The notes under the pieces were generated by a model, which was not told the origin of the DNA, made no database searches, and worked only from the letters and a program-made list of their open reading frames with translations. A stretch of 33,140 nt of DNA from Rhizobium sp. ASV20 (GTDB lineage Bacteria; Pseudomonadota; Alphaproteobacteria; Rhizobiales; Rhizobiaceae), in NCBI RefSeq assembly GCF_016429015.1, contig NZ_JAELTU010000077.1, positions 1 to 33,140 of the forward strand. Reading direction: 5' to 3'. Within the stretch, counting starts at the first letter, position 1. Each line of letters starts with the position of its first letter. Below are positions 8,492 to 15,908 of the stretch, in pieces. The position numbers were made by a program, and so were the translations under genes.

Positions 8492-8530
8492 ACGCGAAGG
8501 GGGCACGCGCTCTCTTCGCGTTGTCTTTCT
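8492..8530 (+). terminator. Probable intrinsic terminator after nucleoside hydrolase
   Basis: An 8-bp perfect stem, ACGCGAAG (8492-8499) with CTTCGCGT (8514-8521), is followed by TGTCTTTCT. It starts 7 bases after the nucleoside hydrolase stop, so cobA probably has its own promoter in the 240 bases downstream, where I see no clear promoter or riboswitch. Confidence 0.55.
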
Positions 8531-8761
8531 CCGGAGGCCGGATATTCCGCCGCCTGTCCTTTGGGCTTTTTGCATCTCCCGAAGGGCGAACTCCACACGC
8601 CGAGCTGCGGGCATTGGGTTTCCAGCTCCCCTTGCGGTCGAAGCGTTTCTTGCCCCGACCAAATGCGGGCGTTTCTATGAGTATCCTCGAAGCGAGAGCG
8701 ATGCCGCCTTATCCTGTTCTCAACGTTGCAATTTCGCCCATGCGGGCATAGGACAGACAGG

Positions 8762-9610
8762 ATGAGCGATACCGCATTTTCCAATCTGCCGGCACTGGAG
8801 CCGGGCTCCGTCTGGCTCGTGGGCGCCGGGCCGGGAGATGCAGGGTTGTTGACGCTGCTTGCCGCCAAGGGGCTGGCCGAAGCCGATATCGTCGTGCATG
8901 ACGCCCTCGTGAACGAGGATTGCCTGAAGCTTGCCCGCCCGGGAGCCGAACTTGAATATGCCGGCAAGCGGGGCGGAAAACCTTCGGCCAAGCAGCGGGA
9001 CATTTCGTTGCGTCTCGTGGAGCTGGCGCGTGCCGGCAAGCGTGTTCTACGCCTGAAGGGCGGCGATCCCTTCGTCTTCGGGCGGGGTGGCGAGGAAGCC
9101 TTGACCCTGGTGGAGCATGGAGTTCCCTTCCGCATCGTTCCCGGCATCACCGCCGGCATCGGGGGACTTGCCTATGCCGGCATTCCCGTTACCCATCGCG
9201 ACGTCAATCATGCCGTCACATTCCTGACCGGCCACGATTCGTCGGGTCTCGTGCCCGACGCGATCAACTGGGATGCGATCGGCAAGGGCTCGCCCGTTAT
9301 CGTCATGTATATGGCGATGAAGCATATTGCCCAGATCAGCGCCAATCTCATCGCGGCCGGTCGCTCCGCGGATGAGCCGGTCGCCTTTGTCTGCAATGCG
9401 GCCACGTCCTCGCAACAGGTGCTGGAGACGACGCTTGGCCGGGCGACGGCCGATGTCGAGGCCTCCGGCCTGGAGCCTCCCGCCATCGTCGTCGTCGGCG
9501 AAGTCGTGAAATTGCGGCCATCCCTCGATTGGCTCGGTGCGCTTGCCGGCCGCAAGCTGCTGCCAGCGACGGAGACGCGTGCAGGAAACGGGCATAGGGT
9601 GTCGGCATGA
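8762..9610 (+). CDS. cobA: Uroporphyrinogen-III C-methyltransferase CobA
   Basis: Methylates uroporphyrinogen III at C2 and C7 with S-adenosylmethionine to precorrin-2, the branch point to corrinoids. The 282-residue protein opens with the SUMT signature VGAGPGDAGLLTLLAAKGL, then IVVHDALVNEDCL, RLKGGDPFVFGRGGEEA and VPGITAGIGGLAYAGIPVTH, all diagnostic of this methylase family. There is no CysG-type dehydrogenase/ferrochelatase domain. Start taken at the ATG at 8762, with AGGACAG just upstream, rather than the in-frame ATG at 8726. Its stop overlaps the cobB start (ATGA). Confidence 0.96.
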   Translation: MSDTAFSNLPALEPGSVWLVGAGPGDAGLLTLLAAKGLAEADIVVHDALVNEDCLKLARPGAELEYAGKRGGKPSAKQRDISLRLVELARAGKRVLRLKGGDPFVFGRGGEEALTLVEHGVPFRIVPGITAGIGGLAYAGIPVTHRDVNHAVTFLTGHDSSGLVPDAINWDAIGKGSPVIVMYMAMKHIAQISANLIAAGRSADEPVAFVCNAATSSQQVLETTLGRATADVEASGLEPPAIVVVGEVVKLRPSLDWLGALAGRKLLPATETRAGNGHRVSA

Positions 9611-10911
9611 GCGGCTTGATGATAGCCGCCCCGGCATCCGGCTCCGGCAAGACCACTTTTACGCTCGGCCTGCTGAGGGCGTTGCAGCAGAGGAAAATTC
9701 CCGTCGCGCCAGGCAAGGCCGGCCCCGATTACATCGATCCCGCCTTTCATGCCGCCGCTGCAGGGTCGCCCTGCCTCAATTTCGATCCGTGGGCCATGCG
9801 CCCCGAACTCATTTCCGCCAATTCGGCGCTGCATCGTGTCGGAGGACGGATGCTTGTCATCGAGGCGATGATGGGTCTGTTCGACGGAGCGTCTGACGGT
9901 TCCGGCTCGCCGGCCGATCTCGCTGCTCTGCTCAATCTTCCGATCGTGCTCGTGATCGATGTCTCGCGTATGTCGCATTCGGTCGCGGCTGTCGTCAGCG
10001 GTTTCGCCAATTTCCGGGCCGATGTTCGTATCGCAGGCGTCGTGCTCAATCGTGTCGCCAGCGAGAGACATGAGGGAATGCTGCGTCGGGCGCTGGATGC
10101 AGTGCGGATGCCCGTTTTTGCCGTGATCGGCAATGACAAGAGCCTGGTACTCCCTGAAAGACATCTGGGGCTTGTGCAGGCAGGCGAGCATGTCGCGCTG
10201 GAGCATTTCATTGAAACTGCGGCCGGCATCGTATCCAAGGCATGCAATTTCGAGATGTTGCTGAGGGCTGCGCAACAAAATGTCGTGCGCCCGTCGGCTG
10301 CCAATATCGCGCGGCTCATGCCGCTTGGGCAGCGCATTGCTGTGGCCCGGGATACGGCTTTTGCCTTCTGCTATGAACACATGCTGCTCGGCTGGCGGCG
10401 ACGCGGCGCGGAGATTTCCTTCTTTTCGCCTTTAGCGGACGAGCCGCCTGCGGCTGACGCGGATGCGATTTATCTGCCCGGTGGCTATCCCGAACTGCAT
10501 GCGGGCGTGCTGGCGGGCGCTCGTCAATTCCAGCAGGGTATGGGGGAAGCGGCGGCGCGCGGGGCACGAATCTATGGCGAGTGCGGCGGCTATATGGCGC
10601 TCGGCGACGGGCTGATCGATGCGGCGGGAGTGCGTCATGCCATGCTCGGCTTGTTGCCCGTCGTAACCAGTTTCGAGAAGCGGCAGCGACATCTGGGCTA
10701 TCGACGTTTGACGCCGCTCGGCTCATTTTTTCAAAAGCCGATGACGGCGCATGAGTTTCACTATTCGACTATCGTTTCGGAAGGCGAGGCGGATCGTCTG
10801 TTTGCCGTCAGGGATGCGCTCGGCGCCGATCTGGGAGAGGCAGGCCTGCAGCGTGCCAATGTCGCGGGTTCCTATATGCATCTGATCGATCTGGCCGGTG
10901 ATACACAATGA
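9607..10911 (+). CDS. cobB: Hydrogenobyrinic acid a,c-diamide synthase CobB
   Basis: Glutamine-dependent amidation of the a and c carboxylates of hydrogenobyrinic acid, giving the substrate for CobNST. The 434-residue protein has an N-terminal P-loop (APASGSGKTTFTLGL), the KAGPDYIDPAFHAAAAG segment and LVIEAMMGLFDG of the CobB/CbiA synthetase domain. A C-terminal class I-like amidotransferase domain follows, with YLPGGYPELHAG and the nucleophile Cys in YGECGGYMALG. Both ends overlap neighbours by 4 nt (cobA and cobC). Confidence 0.96.
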   Translation: MSGLMIAAPASGSGKTTFTLGLLRALQQRKIPVAPGKAGPDYIDPAFHAAAAGSPCLNFDPWAMRPELISANSALHRVGGRMLVIEAMMGLFDGASDGSGSPADLAALLNLPIVLVIDVSRMSHSVAAVVSGFANFRADVRIAGVVLNRVASERHEGMLRRALDAVRMPVFAVIGNDKSLVLPERHLGLVQAGEHVALEHFIETAAGIVSKACNFEMLLRAAQQNVVRPSAANIARLMPLGQRIAVARDTAFAFCYEHMLLGWRRRGAEISFFSPLADEPPAADADAIYLPGGYPELHAGVLAGARQFQQGMGEAAARGARIYGECGGYMALGDGLIDAAGVRHAMLGLLPVVTSFEKRQRHLGYRRLTPLGSFFQKPMTAHEFHYSTIVSEGEADRLFAVRDALGADLGEAGLQRANVAGSYMHLIDLAGDTQ

Positions 10912-11927
10912 CGGGCAAGATCGTACATGGCGGCGGCGTTACCGCCGCGGCGCGTCAGTATGGCGGCCGACCGGAGGATTGGCTGGATCTGTCGACCGGT
11001 ATCAATCCTAACCCGGTTGCTTTGCCGGATGTGCCGGTTGCAGCCTGGCATCGGCTGCCCGACCAGCATCTGCAGGAGCGGGCGCGCGAAGCGGCGAGGG
11101 AATATTATCGGAGCGGCGATATTCTGCCCTTGCCTGTTCCGGGCACGCAATCGGTGATCCAGTTGCTTCCCAGGCTTGTGCAGGGTGGAAGCGTTGCCAT
11201 TCTGTCGCCCACCTATGGCGAATATGCCCGGGCTTTCACACTAACGGGCTTGCAAGTGCGGCAGGTTTCGACGCTCGACGGTCTGGTGGAGGACGATAGG
11301 CTCGTCGTCGCCGTCAATCCCAACAATCCCGATGGACGGCTGCTATCGGTCGATCAGCTGCGTGATTTGCACGAGAGGCAACGCCAACGCGATGGCCTTC
11401 TTCTGGTCGACGAGGCATTTGGCGATGTCGAACCGGAAGCCAGCATCGTGCCCTATGCATCGTCCATGCCGGGCCTCATCATCTTCCGCTCGTTCGGGAA
11501 GTTTTTCGGCATGGCCGGCTTGCGGCTTGGTTTCGTCATTGCCGAGGCTTCGATCCTGGAGCGATTCGAGGATTGGCTCGGTCCCTGGGCGGTATCCGGC
11601 CCGGCGTTGTCGATCGCTGCGTCCCTCATGGAAAGCGACACGCACGCCATTCGTCGACGCATTATGGACCGGCGTTTTGCGCTGGAGACGATCCTGCTTC
11701 GCTCCGGCCTCTCCGTCGCGGGCGGCACGGCGTTGTTCGCGCTGGTTGCCGACGACCGCGCGGAGGGCCTATATACGCATCTCTGCCGCCACCATATTCT
11801 TGTCCGCAAGTTCGATTATGCGCGCAATTGGCTGCGCTTCGGCCTTGCTCCGGATGAGGAGGCGGACCGAAGACTCGCCGGTGCACTGGAGTCGGATGAT
11901 TTCAGGTCTCTTCGACCTAAAATCTGA
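10908..11927 (+). CDS. cobC: Threonine-phosphate decarboxylase CobC
   Basis: PLP-dependent, HisC-like fold-type I enzyme that makes (R)-1-amino-2-propanol O-phosphate for the corrin side chain, acting together with CobD. The 339-residue sequence shows WLDLSTGINPNP at the N-terminus, VNPNNPDGRLL for substrate and PLP contacts, LVDEAFGDVEPEAS, and the PLP-lysine motif FRSFGKFFGMAGLRLGF. It overlaps the cobB stop by 4 nt and is followed by a RIME-like palindrome before cobD. Confidence 0.94.
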   Translation: MTGKIVHGGGVTAAARQYGGRPEDWLDLSTGINPNPVALPDVPVAAWHRLPDQHLQERAREAAREYYRSGDILPLPVPGTQSVIQLLPRLVQGGSVAILSPTYGEYARAFTLTGLQVRQVSTLDGLVEDDRLVVAVNPNNPDGRLLSVDQLRDLHERQRQRDGLLLVDEAFGDVEPEASIVPYASSMPGLIIFRSFGKFFGMAGLRLGFVIAEASILERFEDWLGPWAVSGPALSIAASLMESDTHAIRRRIMDRRFALETILLRSGLSVAGGTALFALVADDRAEGLYTHLCRHHILVRKFDYARNWLRFGLAPDEEADRRLAGALESDDFRSLRPKI

Positions 11928-11950
11928 ATCCGCTTGAGAAACAGATAAGT

Positions 11951-12002
11951 AGAGCATGATGCTGTCCGTAAGCCGCTGACACTGGTTTCGGCATCATGCT
12001 CT
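11951..12002. repeat. RIME-like intergenic palindrome between cobC and cobD
   Basis: Perfect 12-bp inverted arms, AGAGCATGATGC (11951-11962) and GCATCATGCTCT (11991-12002), enclose 28 bases. The arms match the GAGCATGATGCC-type ends of the Rhizobium intergenic mosaic elements (RIME) known from rhizobial genomes. The element ends just before the cobD ribosome binding site. Confidence 0.75.
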
Positions 12003-12017
12003 TGAGGATTATTCGAC

Positions 12018-12998
12018 ATGACCGCCGACGAACATCTGCTCATTCTCGTGCTTGCTTTGCTGCTGGATCGCATCGTCGGGGATCCCGATTGGCTGTGGCA
12101 GCGGGTGCCGCATCCCGTCGTGCTGTTCGGCAGGGCGATTTCCTATTTCGATCAGCGTTTCAACGGAAAACATCTCTCCGGCGTGCTTCGGCGCCGCAAC
12201 GGCCTTATGTCGATCGTCGCACTGCTTATGGGCGCGATCATCATCGGTTGGGCGGCGCATGGTTTTCTCGCATTCTTCGGCTGGCTCGGCATTTTGGTCG
12301 AAGCGGCGCTGGTGGCCGTGTTCCTCGCGCAGAAGAGCCTGGGCGATCATGTGGGCGAGGTGTCCCAGGCGCTGCGGACCAATGGGTTGGAAGGTGGCCG
12401 CGTTGCGGTTTCGCGTATCGTCGGCCGCGATCCCGAAACGCTGGATGAGCCCGGCGTTTGCCGGGCGGCGATCGAGAGTCTCGCCGAAAACTTTTCCGAT
12501 GGCGTCGTTGCGCCGGCACTTTGGTATGGGATTTTCGGCCTGCCCGGGCTGTTCTTCTACAAGATGCTCAACACGGCTGATTCGATGATCGGCCACAAAT
12601 CCGAGACCTATATCGACTTCGGGCGCGCTGCCGCTCGGTTGGACGATCTCGCGAACTGGCCGGCCGCAAGGCTGTCGATCCTGCTGATCGCCGTCGGCGC
12701 ACTGGCCAAGCGCGGGATCTCTGCACTCGGAAATGCCATTCGCATCGCGGTCAGGGATGGCGGTCTGCATCGGTCGCCAAATTCGGGCAGGCCGGAAGCG
12801 GCCATGGCCGGTGCGCTGGATATACAGCTCGCAGGGCCGCGTATCTATGGCGGCGAACTGGTGCGCGAGCCGATGATCAATGGCTCCGGCCGGGATACGG
12901 CCACCGTCAGCGATATCGAAGCAGGCATCACCATTTTCTATTCGGCGTGCTCGGTGCTGACATTCCTCGCCTTCGTGGGCTTTCTGATTTTATTGTAA
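12018..12998 (+). CDS. cobD: Cobalamin biosynthesis protein CobD (CbiB family)
   Basis: Membrane-bound enzyme joining adenosylcobyric acid to aminopropanol (phosphate) to form the cobinamide. The 326-residue protein starts with LLILVLALLLDRIVGDPDWL, has several hydrophobic segments, and holds the CbiB signatures RNGLMS, VGRDPETLDEPGVCRAAIES, AENFSDGVVAPALWYGIFG and KMLNTADSMIGHKSETYIDF. Gly-Asp rich C-terminal region GAGIT-like (DIEAGITIF) and a final hydrophobic helix are also typical. TTGAGGA lies about 9 bases before the ATG, immediately after the RIME arm. Confidence 0.95.
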   Translation: MTADEHLLILVLALLLDRIVGDPDWLWQRVPHPVVLFGRAISYFDQRFNGKHLSGVLRRRNGLMSIVALLMGAIIIGWAAHGFLAFFGWLGILVEAALVAVFLAQKSLGDHVGEVSQALRTNGLEGGRVAVSRIVGRDPETLDEPGVCRAAIESLAENFSDGVVAPALWYGIFGLPGLFFYKMLNTADSMIGHKSETYIDFGRAAARLDDLANWPAARLSILLIAVGALAKRGISALGNAIRIAVRDGGLHRSPNSGRPEAAMAGALDIQLAGPRIYGGELVREPMINGSGRDTATVSDIEAGITIFYSACSVLTFLAFVGFLILL

Positions 12999-13019
12999 CC
13001 TGCCGTTTCAATTAATAGA

Positions 13020-13050
13020 TTGCTCACTATACGTATTAATTTGGTATAAT
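13020..13050 (+). promoter_or_regulatory. Possible sigma-70 promoter of the L,D-transpeptidase gene
   Basis: A consensus TATAAT (13045-13050) follows a weak TTGCTC (13020-13025) at 19 bp in a locally A+T-rich gap after cobD, 70 bases before the next ATG. The -10 is good, but the spacing and -35 are poor. Confidence 0.35.
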
Positions 13051-13119
13051 CGGGCTGCTGTTAAGCTTTTCCATCGTCTGAATTGCTTCACGAAGAAGCA
13101 AACAGCCGGAGGGGATAAG

Positions 13120-13548
13120 ATGAAATATGTAGCAGTGGCCACTATAGCATGTCTTTGTACGCAGTTGCACGTTGGCGCTGCGAATGCAGGAACCGTTCTT
13201 GCAACGGTCGATCTTCGTTCGCAGACGATGACCGTGTCCGAGGACGGTGTTTTCAAGTATCGTTGGAAGGTATCGACAGCCCGCAAGGGATATGTCACGC
13301 CGATTGGCTCCTATACTGCCAAATGGCTTTCCAAGGATCATCGTTCGAAGAAATACGACGACGCGCCGATGCCATATGCGGTGTTTTTCAACGGCGGTTA
13401 CGCCGTTCACGGCACCTATGAGGTCAGGCATCTCGGCAGGCCGGCATCGCATGGCTGCGTGCGGCTGGAGACGCGTAATGCCGCAACCTTCTTCGCACTG
13501 GCGTCGGATGTAGGGCTTCATAATACGCGTATCGTCATCAGCCAGTGA
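13120..13548 (+). CDS. Small exported L,D-transpeptidase (YkuD domain)
   Basis: A 142-residue periplasmic protein with an N-terminal signal peptide (about residues 1-23, ending AANA-G) and one YkuD domain. The catalytic motif is present as H97-G-T and S110-H111-G112-C113-V-R-L. Such enzymes form 3-3 peptidoglycan crosslinks or attach outer-membrane proteins to peptidoglycan. There is no separate cell-wall-binding domain, so it is among the shorter family members. GGAGGGG lies 5 to 11 bases before the ATG. It is transcribed alone between the cob and lipid A clusters. Confidence 0.9.
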   Translation: MKYVAVATIACLCTQLHVGAANAGTVLATVDLRSQTMTVSEDGVFKYRWKVSTARKGYVTPIGSYTAKWLSKDHRSKKYDDAPMPYAVFFNGGYAVHGTYEVRHLGRPASHGCVRLETRNAATFFALASDVGLHNTRIVISQ

Positions 13549-13634
13549 GCGAACGGATTGCGTGAAGATCTTGCAAATGCGGTCGGCCGCAATGCTGCCG
13601 CATCTTGCACGCATGTCGCGCAGTGGTCCTTTAG

Positions 13635-13671
13635 GTTGCGGCGCAACTGTAATTTTTGCTGTTTGCGCAAC
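13635..13671. promoter_or_regulatory. Two related palindromes upstream of acpXL
   Basis: GTTGCGGCGCAAC (13635-13647, perfect 6-bp arms around one base) and GTTTGCGCAAC (13661-13671, near-palindrome) share GCGCAAC, with centres about 25 bp apart. They lie in the 225-base gap before acpXL. Paired boxes of this sort can be regulator sites, but no known consensus was recognised. Confidence 0.35.
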
Positions 13672-13773
13672 AGTGTCCTGCCAAATTGCCGGGGTTTCTG
13701 GTGGAAACCATTGGCTTTTGGAATGGATTTCCCTATGAGGGGGATTGAATTATTATTTCAAGAGGTATGGGCA

Positions 13774-14052
13774 GTGACTGCTACATTTGACAAAGTTGCC
13801 GACATTATCGCTGAAACCAGCGAAATCGACCGTGACACCATTACTCCGGATAGCCACACGATCGACGACCTTGGCATCGACAGCCTGGACTTCCTGGATA
13901 TCGTCTTCGCTATCGACAAGGAATTCGGCATCAAGATCCCGCTGGAACAGTGGACGCAGGAAGTCAACGAAGGCAAGGTTTCGACCGAAGAATACTTCGT
14001 GCTCAAGAACCTCTGTGCCAAGATCGACGAGTTGCGCGCCGCCAAGGGCTGA
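13774..14052 (+). CDS. acpXL: Specialised acyl carrier protein AcpXL
   Basis: Carries the 27-hydroxyoctacosanoic acid chain during its synthesis and transfer to rhizobial lipid A. With the GTG start at 13774 the product is 92 residues, exactly the AcpXL length, beginning MTATFDKVADIIAETSEID; AGAGG at 13761-13765 precedes it. The frame is open further upstream, but that part has no ACP character. The phosphopantetheine serine is S37 in DDLGIDSLDFLDIVFAID. The C-terminal region (FGIKIPLEQWTQEVNEGKVS) is the long form typical of AcpXL and unlike AcpP. First gene of the XL cluster. Confidence 0.97.
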   Translation: MTATFDKVADIIAETSEIDRDTITPDSHTIDDLGIDSLDFLDIVFAIDKEFGIKIPLEQWTQEVNEGKVSTEEYFVLKNLCAKIDELRAAKG

Positions 14053-14081
14053 GCAACATCCTTGCACTTTTTTGACGCCCA

Positions 14082-14118
14082 GCCGCCTGTGAAACTGGCG
14101 GCCGGGCGGTTTCATTCT
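14082..14118 (+). terminator. Possible attenuator/terminator hairpin after acpXL
   Basis: GCCGCC (14082-14087) pairs with GGCGGC (14097-14102), and an alternative TGAAAC/GTTTCA stem (14090-14095, 14109-14114) is followed by TTCTT. It lies 30 bases after the acpXL stop and could let acpXL be expressed above the downstream genes. The T-run is weak. Confidence 0.35.
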
Positions 14119-14175
14119 TAAATAGCGTATTCCGCCCGTGGCATCTAGCGTTTCGGGTTTAGAGCGGAGGCGTTG

Positions 14176-14649
14176 ATGCTGCTGGAATATTTCCAGATGA
14201 TCGACAAGGTCGAGTCCGTCGATCTGTCCAAAGGCCGGTTGAAGGCGCGTTCCGTCGTTCCGGCAAAAAGCCCGGTCTTCGAAGGTCATTTTCCCGGCAT
14301 GCCGTTGGTTCCCGGCGTTCTCCTGATCGAAACGATGGCGCAGGCTTCGGGTATGCTCGTGCTTGCCGCGACGAAATTTACCTACATGCCGTTCCTGATG
14401 TCGGTCGATGGCGCGAAGATGCGCACCTTCGTCGAGCCGGAAGCGGAGCTGGATATCGAGGCCGATCTGGAGCATGACGGGTCCGGTTTCGCGGTCACCA
14501 AGGCGCGTATCACCATTGCAGGGAAGAAGATCTGCGATGCGCAGTTGAAGCTGCGGACCATGCCGTTTAATGAGGTGCCGCTTGCCGATATCGTGCGCAA
14601 GCGGGCAGGCGAGGTCGGGCTTCTCGACGCCATCGCCGCCAACGGTTGA
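14176..14649 (+). CDS. fabZXL: 3-hydroxyacyl-ACP dehydratase FabZXL
   Basis: Hot-dog-fold dehydratase for the very-long-chain acyl cycle on AcpXL. The 157-residue protein has the FabZ active-site helix H38-F-P-G-M-P-L-V-P-G-V-L-L-I-E52-TMAQASG, with catalytic His and Glu intact. Start taken at the ATG at 14176 after GCGGAGG; the TTG one codon earlier is possible. Second gene of the XL cluster, 123 bases after acpXL. Confidence 0.94.
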   Translation: MLLEYFQMIDKVESVDLSKGRLKARSVVPAKSPVFEGHFPGMPLVPGVLLIETMAQASGMLVLAATKFTYMPFLMSVDGAKMRTFVEPEAELDIEADLEHDGSGFAVTKARITIAGKKICDAQLKLRTMPFNEVPLADIVRKRAGEVGLLDAIAANG

Positions 14650-14691
14650 CACCGGCGGCTTGCGGATACCGCATTCGAAGAGGATTGATGA

Positions 14692-15897
14692 ATGAGCAAG
14701 GCTCAGAATGATGTGGTGATCACGGGTATCGGCATCGTCACCTGTCAGGGTGTCGGCAAGGATGCGCATGTGGCCCTGCTGACCGCGGACAAGGCGCCGC
14801 CGACCATCGTCGAAACCGAAAAGTTCAAACCCTACCCGGTGCATCCGCTGCCGGAGATCGATTGGTCGCAGCAGATCCCCAAGCGCGGCGATCAGCGCCA
14901 GATGGAAAACTGGCAGCGTATCGGCGTCTTCACCGCCGGCCTGGCGCTCGACGATGCCGGTTTCAAGGATGATCTCGAGGCCTGCGGCACGATGGATATG
15001 ATCGTGGCTGCCGGCGGCGGCGAGCGCGATATCAATGTCGATACGCTGATCGTCAATGAAGGTCTGAAGCGCAACGACCGCGAGTTGCTGCTGAACGAGA
15101 AGCTGACGACGGAATTGCGGCCGACCCTTTTTCTGGCCCAGCTTTCGAACCTGCTCGCAGGCAACATTTCGATCGTTCACAAGGTCACGGGCTCGTCGCG
15201 CACCTTCATGGGCGAGGAAGCATCCGGCGTTTCGGCCGTCGAGACTGCCTTTCACCGCATCAAGTCCGGCGAATCAAGCCATGCGCTGGTCGGCGCGGCC
15301 TTCTCGGCCGAACGACTGGATATGATTCTGTTGATTGAATCCATCAATGCACATGCGATCGGCGAGTGGCATCCCCTCTGGTCGCGCAAGCCGGAAGACG
15401 GCGGCGGCATGATCATGGGGTCGGTAAGCGCCTTCCTGGTGCTCGAATCTCGTGCCCATGCAGAGGGTCGAGGCGCCCGCATCTATGCAACCATCGATTC
15501 GGTCGAGGGTGACCGCGGCCGCCGCGATGAGGGCAAGTTCGAAGCGCGTCTGGAGCGCATGCTGGAGCCTGCCAAGCAAGCGGACGGCGAGGCCAGCATC
15601 GTCTTTTCCGGCACGACGGCGATCCACGATCTTGCCAGGCGCGAGAAAGCGGTGCTTGAGGCGCAGATTCCGAACTCGCCCATTCGGGCCTATTCCGGCA
15701 TTTCCGGCCATGGGCTGGAAGCTCAGTTTCCGCTCGGGATCGCTTTTGCAGCGCTGGCCGTGGCCAATCAGGCCAAGGTGCCGCCATTCGATGACGCGCA
15801 TGAAAAGCCGATGGCGGCCGGTACACGTAATGCTGTTGTAACGACTGTTGGCCATGTACGCGGCGAAGGCATCGCCGTACTATCAGCTGAAGCGTGA
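14692..15897 (+). CDS. fabF2XL: Ketosynthase-like protein FabF2XL lacking the active-site Cys
   Basis: A 401-residue thiolase-fold protein of the beta-ketoacyl-ACP synthase family in the very-long-chain fatty acid cluster. Where ketosynthases have TACASG, this has GEEASG, so the nucleophilic Cys is replaced by Glu176. The first catalytic His (AHGTST) aligns with Ser306 (FSGTTA); the second His is kept (H340 in SGISGHGLEAQF). It therefore cannot do ordinary condensation alone, and looks like a decarboxylase or chain-length-factor type partner for FabF1XL. It overlaps the next gene's upstream frame, with an AAGAGGA site before its own ATG. Family assignment is firm; the partner role is inference. 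Confidence 0.93.
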   Translation: MSKAQNDVVITGIGIVTCQGVGKDAHVALLTADKAPPTIVETEKFKPYPVHPLPEIDWSQQIPKRGDQRQMENWQRIGVFTAGLALDDAGFKDDLEACGTMDMIVAAGGGERDINVDTLIVNEGLKRNDRELLLNEKLTTELRPTLFLAQLSNLLAGNISIVHKVTGSSRTFMGEEASGVSAVETAFHRIKSGESSHALVGAAFSAERLDMILLIESINAHAIGEWHPLWSRKPEDGGGMIMGSVSAFLVLESRAHAEGRGARIYATIDSVEGDRGRRDEGKFEARLERMLEPAKQADGEASIVFSGTTAIHDLARREKAVLEAQIPNSPIRAYSGISGHGLEAQFPLGIAFAALAVANQAKVPPFDDAHEKPMAAGTRNAVVTTVGHVRGEGIAVLSAEA

Positions 15898-15908
15898 GGA
15901 CCAACATC

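Noticed and set aside
8522..8761. Cobalamin riboswitch upstream of cobA
   Set aside because: No B12-box sequence or suitable fold was recognised; only a small GCCC/GGGC hairpin precedes the ribosome site.
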